A DNA stretch of 64,000 bases, from contig CM056742.1 in the NCBI GenBank assembly GCA_029851415.1, forward strand, positions 158,167,121 to 158,231,120, read 5' to 3'. The translations under genes were made by a program, and so were the position numbers. Position 1 is the stretch's first letter. Each line of letters starts with the position of its first letter. Origin of the DNA: Eretmocerus hayati (Eukaryota > Arthropoda > Insecta > Hymenoptera > Aphelinidae). The notes below the pieces were generated by a model. It ran no database searches and was not told where the DNA came from. It saw only the letters and a list, made by a program, of their open reading frames with translations. This document shows, piece after piece, positions 11,540-23,224 of this stretch.

Positions 11540-11930
11540 GGGGCTTGCTTACTAGGGAGTAGCCATGGCCAATGCCGGCTAATACGGCTAGTTTTGCGGC
11601 AAATGCGCGCTAGTGCGAGAGACCCACCACAGATGCAAGTAGACAGACGTAGCCGGGAGTGGCCTCGCTGAGATTTGGAGAAGTATCATTTATGGGGCCA
11701 TGTTTCACTCCAAACTCCTCCACCGCCGCTGAAAGCGACTTCTGGCTACTGTAGAGCTTGTGTTGGGGTCCCAACAAGCGACCAACAGTAGTCAAATAGT
11801 AGCTCAAAGTAGCAACTAGACTTCTGTCTAGTTGCACCTGTGGTGGGTCTCTCGCAGTAGCGCGCATTTCCCCCAAAAATAGCCGTATTAGCCAGCATTG
11901 GCCACGGCTACTCCCGAGTAAGCCGCCCCG
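11540..11930. mobile_element. Inverted-repeat MITE, about 391 bases
   Basis: The left arm begins GGGGCTTGCTTACTAGGGAG and the right arm ends CTCCCGAGTAAGCCGCCCC. The arms match over about 110 bases, including GCTAATACGGCTA, AAATGCGCGCTA and GCGAGAGACCCACCACA. The centre holds a second small palindrome, GTTGGGGTCCCAAC. The element is much more GC-rich than its flanks. It encodes nothing and no clear target duplication is visible. Confidence 0.85.
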
Positions 11931-14493
11931 TGAATGGCAAGGAAAGATTATGCAGCTTTGTCACTTGCCATATCTAATGTATTTTGCGAGATACTCTCTG
12001 ATTATTGCTCTTAAGGGCATAAAAGATGAGATAAGATATATTAGCAGAAGTAGGACGATGCACGTCCGTCCGAATTTATTAATGGTTCACCTCATATCCG
12101 ATTATGGTGAATCATTGAAACTTGATGAGTCTATATTTTTGTTCTGATGCTTAAATTCTTTCTCTTCCATTGTGGACTTGTAAAAAAATCAAAGCAATAT
12201 TCGGATTCAAATTTTGAGACCCATGGTTAGAAAATTGAATAGATGAGAGTTGATTATGGAAAAACAAATTGTGAGAAGCATCTGTCCTAAGCTCCGATAC
12301 GTTTAAACTTAATGCGATTACCATATCTCATATTCATGTGCACATTTTATCTTCATCAACTTCATCGTAGCTATGTTCAAAATGCTTAAACTGTTGATGA
12401 TTCTCAATTTTATGAGAATAGTTCAGTAGACCATTGATCTAGGTTTTCGCTGTTGACTTTCTATCATTTCATGAAGCGGATGCTTCCACTTTTTTTTCTG
12501 ATTACGATGATGTTGGTGTTATTGAAGTGTGTTTCAATTGTTAATGTTTATAAGATTGTTAAGTCTCTGTGATTGCGCGCCGATAAGTGATAATTATGAG
12601 ATCCTCGGCAAAATCTGTCCCTCTCAATTATAATGAAATTATGAAATTATCTTCAAACATAGAATTCCAATATTGTTTCATGTGTAGGTAAAATTGCTGA
12701 TGATCAAAATTCCAATTGCAGCAGAAAATTATGACTACAGAAGCAATATGCTTCTTCAAGAATTTTGTATATTAATAATATCAATACGAAGAGCTGCAAA
12801 TTCATTTATACAAATGAAGTGCTGTGCGAGGATTGAATTTAATCAGAGCAATATGTACATTTGTTCGGATGGAATGCAAAGAGAATTGCCAGAACTCAGA
12901 CATACTTATATTGATTATCGCTCTAGTGTTAGGAACGAAAATTCAATGTCGGTAATCAATGAATGGTTCCAAAGGATGAAGTAAAATATTATAGCGGTGG
13001 TAATTCTCTCCAACTGAGTGACTTTCTTGAACCATTTCTTTGCTTCCTTTGTTTTTACTTTTGTTCGTATTATCGAGTTTTTTTTTCTTATTTGAGCATT
13101 CTGAACCTTTGTACAAAGTTATTAGGCTCATGATCAAGTTTAACTTTGTATTCTATGGGCAGAGCTTTTTCAAATGGTATATATTCCCCAATGTTACATT
13201 TCTTTGAAACAAATTCTTCTCAATGGACTATTCAAGAGATTGATTCCTGTATCAAGACTTTGTTACGTAGTCGATTAGTTCGAATAATTACAATCAATCT
13301 CAATCCTATAATTTGCTTCAGGATCATCTCGCCGTATGTTTGGCACGTCGTGCTGAGAAAAAGACGAAGTAAAATCCAAATCACATGCTCTGTTTTCGTT
13401 TCACTCATCTTTCAGTCACGTCCTTCCTTCTTTACTGACTAATAAACCCCATTCAGATTAAAAATAAGACACTGTCTTGTTGTGAGATATGAGTTACTAT
13501 ATCACGGTGGTCTAGAAATATGTACGTTATACTCGGGCAACGTGATCGCCAAAAATTCCTCCGCGATATATTTCTGTGCTCTTGAGCGTTCATTTTCTGA
13601 CAGGGATCAATACGTTGACTGTGATGGAATTTACGGTGTTTAATTTCCCAATTATCACCGACTCATAACGACTCGAAAAATATTTCGAATCAAAATATTT
13701 AACGGCGATTCACTCTACCAGAGACAGATACAAAGATTACAAAAAGAGTTTGCTCCTATATAGGTAGACATGTTAACCAGAATATGGATGTCCAGTTTAC
13801 GGTCGAGATAGAATTCCGAGAAATCGGTCTCGCAATGAACGTGTACTGCGATCGTGTTTGCGACTGTGTCGTTTTTGAAAGAGTCTAGAAAGGTGATTTT
13901 TAACGTCTATAAATCGTAGTTCCTGAATGGCTTGAAAGAAATAATTTTTTCGGAAAATGTGTAGAGCAACTTTCCAAGGATATTTGGAGAATCTACAAGA
14001 CAGATCCCAATAGTTTTGCTCGAAAATACGATTTCGATTTCTGTCAGAAAGTGATCTTCTGAGTACAAGAAAACCCATTGCACAAACATTTTGGTCGCTC
14101 CATGCCGACCGAGTGTAAACGTTGCTCAAGACCTTCTAGCTGTATTCAATATATGATGACCTTAAGTCATGAAAAATAGAATGAATTAATTCTCTAGAAG
14201 AAATGTTCTTTTCGAGTTCATACCGAATAACTCATCCCAATTTGATAAAGGAAATTCTTTATAAAAAGTTGAGATTTTGTCAGGTGTGGATTTTTTCCAA
14301 ATTCAAATCACATGATATTTATAAGTACGCAGATTCAAGAATATCTCAACAATTTGAATAGAATATAAGATCCGTAATCCTGGAATCGGGTTCCCCATGT
14401 TTCTCATTTGATACTATTTAAAAATTCCTGATATTTGACCAAAATCATACCATGGAGTATTATAGATTTTGATTTGATTTGTGTTTGGGATAG
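11931..14493 (+). other. Intron, no clear gene
   Basis: No mobile element was recognised. A 12-base candidate microexon at 13322-13333 is treated as a finding, not a feature. The stretch ends in an acceptor (TTTGTGTTTGGGATAG) ahead of the exon at 14494. Confidence 0.4.
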
Positions 14494-14565
14494 GAACGGT
14501 CGTGTATCGGACAGTCGGGCCAAGGGTAGGCCGATTATCTGTTGGCTCTAACGGTGGTTGTACCG
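14494..14565 (+). CDS. Rbp6: Candidate cassette exon of the Musashi gene
   Basis: Seventy-two bases lie between an acceptor (GTTTGGGATAG) and a strong donor (ACCG|GTAAGC). Read in phase 1/1, exactly the phase required by the flanking Musashi exons, it is fully open and encodes (G)TVVYRTVGPRVGRLSV then GSNGGCT. Length is a multiple of three. It is notably GC-rich against its AT-rich intron. I do not recognise the peptide from Musashi proteins, so it may be an alternative or lineage-specific linker insert. The chance that splice sites, phase and openness agree by accident is modest but not nil. Confidence 0.6.
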
Positions 14566-17500
14566 GTAAGCTTTGAATATCTCATATGTATCACATTCAG
14601 AGGCGTAAATTAACGTGTTGAGTGGTGATCGTAAACTGTAGCAGTAGGAGTAAATATGCATTTTGATTGTCAATTCTATACCTATTGGATCCATATATAT
14701 TGAATTTTGCATATCATAAATACGCATGCTTCACGATATAGGCACTGATTTTAAACTGTTGATCGCTTTCCGCAATCGGATCAAAAATCGAATTTATGCG
14801 ACAATCGCGTGCAATTCCATAGCAATATGTATTTTCATATTATGTCACTGGCCATTTTCAGAGAAACATTGATGTACAGATTACACGCATCGTTTCCTTT
14901 TTCATCATTATGATCGATGATTTTTTATACTATTGAGATATCATGAGATTTTTTAATGGACTATGAGAGCGGTTAAGAGGTCATTAAAGAAATTACAATC
15001 TCATCCGGTGAATACTAAACAAATGCCAACCCGCAAAGAATCAAAACAAAATCTGAAGTTTTTCCTATTCTGAAGATTTCTGATTCTCTTACGTGTTTGA
15101 ATCACGAATTATCAATATGTGCTGCCAATTATCTGTTCACAGTCATTCTCTGCACGCCGTTTGCACTGATTCCCAAAATTGACGCGACATTTTCTTAGTT
15201 TGATGAAACATCATCTCAGAAAAAGAATACTCAGCCCATAGAATACGTTAAACTTGTTTTCATCATTCTAATTTTTTGGCATCAATCATAAAATCCATCT
15301 GCAGATCAGAATCCATTTTAAACTTCTATATTATGAAGCTGGACAACTATTTTCGTGTTTTTATTTTTTTCTCACAATGTGAATGAATCTCATGAATCAT
15401 AGGAATATTGTTCTTTCACTGAGGCAGTGAATTTCCAACCTGCTTTTAAATTTGGTTCTACATTTTTGACTCACCCAGTTTTCTTTTTGACCAAATACAA
15501 TACCGAGATAGAAAATACTTGAAACTCTCAAGACGAGATGTAATAGAAGAAGCAAAGCACTCATCAGTCGAAGAAGCAGACACAACTAGGGGCGAGTAAT
15601 CCACTATGATTGTAAAACAGATTAGATATTCCTGTTGAACACTTTTTATACATTATCTGAAATAGTTCGTCACTCCGGAGGCAATCTACAACAATTCTAT
15701 TTGTTGTCTTGATGAAAGAGTATTATTGAATCACCAAATTCAACTTGTTTCACATCGGGATTATCATAAAGTGATTCAACCTTCCTTTCCAGGATTCACG
15801 CCGAAATTATTTGGAATTTATTCTTCGCAGAGAGCATACTTTCTGATGTATTCTGCACCATCGTTACTATTTATCATAGAAGTGAACTGAAGAGAAGTTG
15901 TCATGAAAAATTAATTCAGTCGATGTGACAACGACTCTTCGATCTTTTTTGTAAATTGCCTCATGAGCAGACAAGAGATTGTAGCTTAGAGGATGTCCAC
16001 AAATCACGTCAGTGGGGAATTTTATAATTCTAGACACCCGCCTCTCTCGTCGTACGATTTTTCAAATGGAAAATTGCTGACTCATATATAAAACATAAGA
16101 AAATAATAGAAACCCCCCTTCCTTCAAACTCTGACATGATTCATGGACCGCCCCCTCATGCTTAGAGTAAAAGTTGGACGAAATAATTTTTGTGGTTCTT
16201 GATACTATCATCATCCTTGAATTACTGGATTTAACGAGGAATGTAGAATTGGAATGGGAACAACGTGTTACAATGAAAATTGAGTTATAATATAGAATTA
16301 GTTCATTACCTGATCAACTTTCTCAATCATTCGCATACTTTGGAGGAATGCAGCAGAAGTTGCTGTTTCAAACTGTAGCATAAAATCCGGTACAGGAAAT
16401 TGCTGTATTGAATTCTGAAATAGGAAATATACTGTTCACCTGTAGGTTCCTCCATAAGTTTATGAGAATGATGAGAATCAGTTGGTGCGTAACTATGTAA
16501 TATCTTGAGATATATATTTATAGATCCATTTTTTATATCTAGTTTTGCAGTTTTCAATGACTCTGTTTGCTATACTTCCACATAGTTGGACAGGACATTG
16601 AGTCTGTATTGGGCAGTAGTGAACAGTCACTATAGTACAAATGCGTCATATTAAAGACCTACGGCCAGATATTGACTGAAAAATTGTTGATATCATAGAA
16701 CTTATAGACACTTGGCCATTTGGATACCTAGATTTATTGTCTAACGACAGAAGTGTAGTTTGATTCTTTCATTTTTTGTTGCACATAGTTACATAGTTTC
16801 AAAATGTAGATACTCATAGTACATAACAAGAAATTCATCAAATGAGTTTGTAAAAATGTCGTTTTGTTACTAATTGTGATATAGGGATAGACTAAGATAG
16901 AGCGTACTCACAGGGAATATCGTTTAGGAACTAGAAGTTTAATATAAAAATAGATACGACTGGACAAAACAAGTTTAGCTGGTAAAAGATTGTACTTCGA
17001 TTATTATTTGAATTAATGCTTATCAATTTGTCATAGGATAGAGATCGCTGAATACGAATCATAGAATAGATCTTTCGATTTGTCTTCTCTCACGAGAAAA
17101 TAAGAGTTCATATTCTCTGGCAGAAAGTATTCAGATTTAAGAGAGTACATTCTCAACAAAAATCTGAACTTATTGGACACCAATCCTCCTGCCAGGGTGA
17201 TATGTTGAGTAAATCTATGTCTGCGTGAGAGTGCAAATGCGTACCTTGAGCATGGAGTCAATGAAGTTGTATGATCAGTCCTGAAACATCAAAATTTAAC
17301 CTCCATCATTCGTATTGCAAGTTTAATGCAATTTTATATCTGTCCACACTTCGGAGATACATTCTGGTTCTGAGTGGCATGATTACATTATGAGGAAAAA
17401 ATCTTAAAATCAGGTGAAAATGGTTCTGAATCCCAACAAACCCGACTCATCTTGTAACTTCAATTCTGGAACAATGAGTCTGATTTTAGGAGTTTCTTCC

Positions 17501-18856
17501 CACAGTGCATCTTGAAACAATTCCATCAAAATATGTGACTAAAATCATGGCCATTGCTACGATTCTATCGATCATGGCAAAGGAATATGAAATTCCAGAT
17601 TCCAACGTTCTTCCAAATGTTGTTCCATTATTTTACTCCAACTGCTTCCCTCTAAATTCATAACGAATACTATTAGCCGTAAGGTCTGATCTTCCTCTTC
17701 ATTCTTCCTTACCCTGGCAGCAAATCCATGAACTCTAGGTTCACATAGATCTGATAATTTTGATTGATTAAGAGGAAGCTTCTTAAAATCTTCCACTCAA
17801 TTGTGTTTTTCACGGCTTTCAAAAATTGACATTTGTCGTCATCAATCCAATCTCTCGTGAATCGACTGCCTATTCCTTAATATATTAGAACCAGAATGTA
17901 TCATTAATGTTATCCAATATCGCGGATAGTTCAATGTGTTGTCGGATGACTTTTTCTCGAGTCGCGAAAAGATCGAGGAACACGTTAATACGTACATATC
18001 CTCTGAAGAATTGTTGGAAGAAAATGGTGCATACAGTAGGAAGTCAATCATTTTTTGAATAACTAGCATTTTCCAAGAAATGGTTCTTGAGTTGTGATAG
18101 TAATTCATGAACCTACGGGAGTATTCTGTTCCTAGGATCTGTTTTAATTCCACACGACTTTTCAAAATAACCCCAAGGATATGATTTTTTTTCTTCCCAA
18201 AATCTGCCTTTGACCCAAACACGCCACCATTGACGACCAATGACCTAAATCCGACCTTCTCGAGCTGTCACCAAATAATCATTCTTCACATAATAGTAAG
18301 ACAGTACACCATATTCAGAGTCAAAGAGAACATTTTGTCTTTTTCCAAGAGTGATCTATCGAAGAAATATACACATTTTCTCATCAGAACAGCTCAACAA
18401 AAATATTCCAAGAGCTTTCATCTCTCAAATACCGCGAACTTTTGGTATGCAAAGTGTAGATATTTCAGAGGGTAAGAGATCGAAAGAAAAATCGAGGGCA
18501 AATTCAATGGAACTCGAGGGTGTCGTCGTTCGCGTGAGAAAAAGAGCCAGAATGCGACAGTCAGATAGAGACGCACATGGTAAAATGCGTAAGGTGGAAG
18601 GCAAGGATAAGGAAGCTGTCGAAGAACGAATAAGAGTCGAATCACAGAAACTCACCTCTCTTTCTTCCCTTCGATTTTTGGGAATATTCGTGTGACGTCT
18701 TGCACGTAATATCGAACACGAAGCAAAATCTCAGTCTCAGAAAACACGTCAACGCCTTTCCGTAAGCTCACCATCTTTACAATTTCGTACAGCGGTATTC
18801 CGGTATTTCGACATGTCTATATACACCAAAAATTTTTCTTCTTGTATGGTATCTTG
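14566..18856 (+). other. Intron, no gene seen
   Basis: About 4.3 kb of AT-rich sequence without a supported exon or recognised repeat. The Arg/Lys/Glu-rich frame near 18351-18695 lacks splice support and is not called. Confidence 0.4.
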
Positions 18857-18868
18857 ATCGCTTCTGCA

Positions 18869-18899
<31 letters not shown>

Positions 18900-20156
18900 G
18901 GTGGTTAGAGGGCAAAATCTGCCTCAGGATCCCTCGGATCCGTCCCCAGACACCGGACTGGTTCAGCTTACGCGGACTACGCATAGCCCACGCAGGCCAT
19001 ACCAGGCGGGACACGGGTTTGGGTGGGGCCCACCGAGAGGTGGGCCCGGCCGTGTAATATCCCTCTCCCCTCGATGTCCGATACCTAGGGCATCGGGCAA
19101 TCAAGAAGGAGATCCACCTGCATCTACCATCTCATCCCGGAACCGCGTGAGCATTACTTCAGGATGAGCGGCATGTCTCGCGCTCGATTGCGAGCGTTCC
19201 TCTTCTCCATCTTCTCTCTTCGGCCACTTGTCGGCATCTTCTATCTTCATTCTTCATTGTTCCCTCTCTTTCTTCTTTCTTCCCTCTTCTTTCTTCTTTC
19301 TTCCCTCTTCAGTGCATCAGATTCCTCCTGGAATCATTTGGGCCTCTTCTGTTTCAATCGGCAGAGTCACTGTAATTCGCCTGCTTCGAGGCGCCTTACT
19401 TCCCTCTCTTTCTCCTCTTTGCGGGTCATCACCAGCTTGATGTATCCGGTGAGTCTATCCCATGTCTCCTGGTTGCGGAGCAAGTACGGGACGAGATTCT
19501 CGGGTGTTAGTTGAGCACCCAGCCATTCATCCAGCTCGGCGCGCTCTCTCCGGGTGTCGCTGCACTTGAACAGGGCATGTTCGGCGTCATCCCATTCGTC
19601 CCCGCATGACTGACATGCTGGGGTCGTCCTCTTCTTGAACCTGGTTAGATAGGAACCGAAGCAACCATGATCGCTCAGTGCCTGCGTCGTCCAGTAGTCC
19701 ATCTCTCCGTGGGTGCGTTCCGCCCACTTGGCTACGTCACGGATCAGCCGGTGCGTCCATCTGCCGTTTGCAAATGGCGAATCCCACTCAGTTTGCCAAT
19801 GCTCAAGGGTGGTTTCCTTCTCGTTGTCGCGGATGATCTCCTTCATCGTCGGAGTGAGTACTCGTTCGGCTCCGATCACTTTTTGGCGGTCCCAGATCCT
19901 CACTCGCTCCGCGACGAGCAAGTGGATGGGCGGAGTACTCGCCAATACGTAAGCCGCATCTCCTGACACAGTGCGGTAGGCACGGATACTCCTCAGGGCC
20001 GCTCTTCGGTGGACAGGCCCCATTCTCTTCTCGATGATGGTCTTCTCTACTCTCTTCCCCCACACGGGTGCACCGTACAGCATGATGGAGGTAGTGACGG
20101 TGTTGAGAAGTGCGCGTCTCTTTTCCTTGGGTCCTCCGATAATCGCTTCTGCATCT
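18857..20156 (-). mobile_element. 5'-truncated R1-clade-like LINE with 15-bp target duplication
   Basis: The identical 15-mer ATCGCTTCTGCATCT lies at 18857-18871 and 20142-20156. Between the copies, on the minus strand, come a truncated ORF2 (20141-19367), a GC-rich 3' UTR with a TTTCTTC-rich tract, and a poly(A) tail seen as a run of about 27 T on the plus strand. This is a textbook target-primed reverse transcription product: 5' truncation, poly(A) tail and exact target duplication. The perfect duplication and the intact frame argue for a recent insertion. It is antisense to the host gene. Confidence 0.92.
19367..20141 (-). pseudogene. LINE ORF2 C-terminal fragment (R1-clade-like)
   Basis: The frame is open from the truncation point to its stop, about 257 residues. 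It starts after the reverse-transcriptase core, with IMLYGAPVWG, then the RRAALRSIRAYRTVSGDAA helix block that follows the thumb in R1/I/LOA-type ORF2 proteins. Further on come HGCFGSYLTRFKKR and a CQSC...H....C zinc-knuckle-like motif. No frameshift or stop is seen in the remaining part. Catalytic reverse-transcriptase motifs and the endonuclease are absent, so it cannot be active. Confidence 0.85.
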
Positions 20157-20584
20157 ATGTGTAATGTTCTAAAATTAGGAGTGTAAGAAACCGCGAGATT
20201 TTGTTATACACTTGAAATAGATGAACTCTTGGCCTACATGGCCTCTATACCTCGAGGCGTTGATGCATCCGCGGGCGTGTCTTACACTGTCCAATACGTT
20301 CACTCATTCATTCATTTAGTTTTGTTTATTTTCTTACATTTTATGTCGTTCGATGCACCATACGACTATTTCTATATGAGTGATTTCGCCGAAAGTGTGA
20401 TTTTTTGGGACCAAAATCGTCGTGGGTAGTGATTTGGGTCAAAAAATTATTTCAGCCCCAGACGAGTTTTAATGGGTCGTTGCAGTTAGTTTCCACTTGT
20501 TTTGGCACATAAAGGAAGTTTCTAGAGCTACGCAGCTCAAAATTAAAGCCGGACAAAGATATGTCGAGTTTAAGGGGTCGTAAA

Positions 20585-21156
20585 GGGGACGGTATTGACG
20601 GGGACGGAATTGACATCTCGCCTTAGAAATATTCTCACGGCTCGCCAACTAATCGGAGACTATTTTCCGCATAGATTCGATCCAATGCAACCAAATACTT
20701 CAAGAAAATGAATGTATTTTACAAAGTGATGTAGCGCGTTGGGGAGGAGCACAACATGGGGACGGAATTGACCGAAAATTTTGTACGCCATTCTGAAAAC
20801 ACGTCTTTGTGGTGCGCCTGGGTGCGGATTCGAGTTTTGGGCTAATGTCGGGCATGGATTAGGTGTATTAGGGTGTCTAGAAATCAACCTCGTTGGTTTG
20901 AAAGGCCTTATAGTCGATTGGGGCCTTCACCGAGCTAAGTGCTGTGCAAGCAGTTTTGGTGCAAACCCGTCTTCAAAATGTCGGATGGCCGTGCGCGAGC
21001 TAAGGGCTCAATGTGGATTCGCAAAGTGGTGGAATTTGTTGTTTGAAGTATTACAAATTGAAGTGCATAGCTACACATGAGGGTTTTCGACTCCGCATAT
21101 GCGTTGCAGTGAATGCAAGAGTCGACGATGGGTTTTCTACAGGGGACGGAATGGAC
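20585..21156 (+). repeat. Scattered GGGGACGGAATTGAC motifs in an unclassified repeat
   Basis: GGGGACGGTATTGAC (20585-20599) abuts GGGGACGGAATTGAC (20600-20614); a further exact copy is at 20758-20772 and a variant GGGGACGGAATGGAC at 21142-21156. The surrounding 700 bases are GC-richer than the intron and lack an open frame. It is probably a decayed mobile element. Confidence 0.5.
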
Positions 21157-21230
21157 ATTTGGACCTTTTATCATGCACTCCAAAATACGGGTCGTTACAA
21201 TTGCTTCAAAAACCATTAACATAGTTGCGC

Positions 21231-22890
21231 ACCAATAGGTTACACCCCAGAAAATCGTTATGATGTATATTCAAACCCTCAGGAAACTTGGGGGAACTCG
21301 GAACACGGAAAATCACACTTTCAACGGAATCACTGATATGAGAATACACATAAGTATGCAATTTGTACAAAAAAGGTCAAAGAAGAAGAGAAATTGAGAC
21401 AAGTTCATACAGTATTCGATGAAAAGGTACACGCTGTCTTATAAGATTGCTCTTTGCTGCAGATGTTGCCGAAAGCTTATTTTTGCCTACCTGATCGCGC
21501 GATAATATCGTGAGACCTGTCTTCAACTCTATTTTTGAAATTTGCAGCAGTACAGCAAACGTGGCTCGTCTCGTTCTAAAATAGTAACGGCAGAGTATTA
21601 TACGCGTATACGAGCTTAATTCCACGATTAATTTTCACAGATCTCAACCCGACGACAAGAGTGTTAGGTAGATGTACCAGTACGATGCCATCATTGCTCC
21701 GACCTAGTGAATTTGTATTTTTGATGGATCAACGCCAATGTTAGGTCGCGGTCCTTCACAAGCCAACTCCGGATATTATTGTGACACGGAGATGATTTTT
21801 ACTTCTGTCCATCTTTGCTATATATTTTCATTCGAATTATCCAATTTTCGCGTTAGCCTGGATTATTCGTGGAATGTACGTGATCAATTCTAATGTGATG
21901 TACCGATGTAGTTTTGGAAGTTGGAAATGATGGACAGGACAGGAGAATGATCAGGATTCGATGTCGGGCATATGATAGATATGAGATCCTTTGGGATAAC
22001 AAGATGTCCCAAAAATGTGGGACCTCGCCCTATTCTTGCCCCTTCTCTCGGTACCATACGAAAAATCAACAGTTTTAGGACACGAGGATAATTTTGGAAT
22101 ATTTTTCAAAAGATGAGTTGGACGACCCTGCTAGTTCCCGGTACTTGTATTGATTTTTCACCTTCATTGTACGTCAGACTATTGTTTTCAACTTCACTGT
22201 AATGTTCATCGATACCAAATCTACACTGGGGTTACGAATATTCGATAAGAGCATTTCACTCTGATAATAGTCTTTTTCCCTGTGAAAATGATCCAAGTAC
22301 GTCTAGCGTGATTTTATAAGCCATTTTTCTAATGATGAATCCAAACTGCTCCCGTGTTCTAAAATTGTCCCAATTGATGATTTATGATTGAGACCCAAAA
22401 ATTGTCCTGAATTTTTCGTAGTCGATGATGGTGAGACATTTTTTTCAAGAAATTGCGGCATCTTTTCCACTCTAACGATCACAATGAAGTCTATATGGCT
22501 ATGAAGACCGAGCTTTCTTACACTGGAATAGGTATCTTTTCGAATTGAAAACCATTGGAAATGGTTACAAGACTTTGTTCGCAAGTCATTCAAGTTCAAA
22601 ATCCCGAGAATTCTGATTGGTGACTCATTTTTAAACCCACTTTGAGAAGTAATAATCATCAAATCAAGCTACATAAGGTTATACCTTCAAGTATTACATT
22701 GTTTCAAATAAACCCGAGCCCAGAACTCAAATTTGACAGTCATAACGGAATCAGCCATATGGAAACTCAACACGAATAAATATCAGAAGAGCGAGACATA
22801 GTCGCATATATTTCGATCAAATTCAACATCTTCAAGAAGCAAATCGAATTACCCAAGGGAGAAAGAGTACTAGAGTAAAGAAAAAGGAGT
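21231..22890 (+). other. Intron, no gene seen
   Basis: No supported exon or recognisable element in this interval. Confidence 0.4.
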
Positions 22891-22996
22891 ATGAGGTGCG
22901 ATATCTCGTTTTATTTATCGGCGATTCTCACCCCAGCTCAAAGCTCTCGATGCTCGAAAACGATGACACCTCATTTATCGGCCTGAGAGCTGTTCG

Positions 22997-23045
22997 CACA
23001 GCGCCAACGACAACTACGACAACGACAACGACGACGACGACGGCG
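22997..23045 (+). repeat. (ACG/ACA)n trinucleotide repeat
   Basis: A run of ACA/ACG triplets (CAACTACGACAACGACAACG and onward to GACGACGACGACGGCG). It encodes polythreonine in one plus frame and polyvaline on the minus strand, which explains the low-complexity frames seen there. Confidence 0.85.
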
Positions 23046-23215
23046 ATCCGCCTCGGGCGCAATTCGTCGCGTCCCCATTGAAATTTGCGCCTCTCGCATG
23101 TATATATAACCACCATCACCATCTATATTACCACAACCACCCCATATACATCTCTCTCTCCCTCTCGTGCTCTCTCAACATTCAATTTCGCACTTCTGAG
23201 AAATTGTGTGTACTA
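23046..23215 (+). promoter_or_regulatory. CpG- and GA-rich promoter-like patch with TATA-like box
   Basis: CpG-rich sequence (GGCGATCCGCCTCGGGCGC, ATTCGTCGCGTCC) is followed by TGTATATATAACC and then a CT-rich tract (CTCTCTCTCCCTCTCGTGC) that on the minus strand offers GAGA-factor-type sites. The combination inside a long intron could be an internal promoter or enhancer for shorter Musashi transcripts. No matching first exon was identified, so this is inference. Confidence 0.25.
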
Positions 23216-23224
23216 TATGTATGA

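Noticed and set aside
13797..14129. 110-residue minus frame
   Set aside because: Arg-rich frame with no family likeness, overlapped by a second frame; likely chance.
18448..18452. Three-base 'exon' between TTTCAG and GTAAGA
   Set aside because: Splice-like words this close occur by chance; no way to support it from sequence.
18351..18695. 114-residue plus frame rich in Arg, Lys and Glu
   Set aside because: No splice sites in the Musashi phase and no known domain; purine-rich DNA produces such frames.
19164..19514. Plus frames over the LINE 3' part
   Set aside because: Shadows of the minus-strand LINE ORF2 and its TTTCTTC-rich 3' UTR.
22928..23122. Minus frame with polyvaline run
   Set aside because: Produced by the ACG/ACA trinucleotide repeat.
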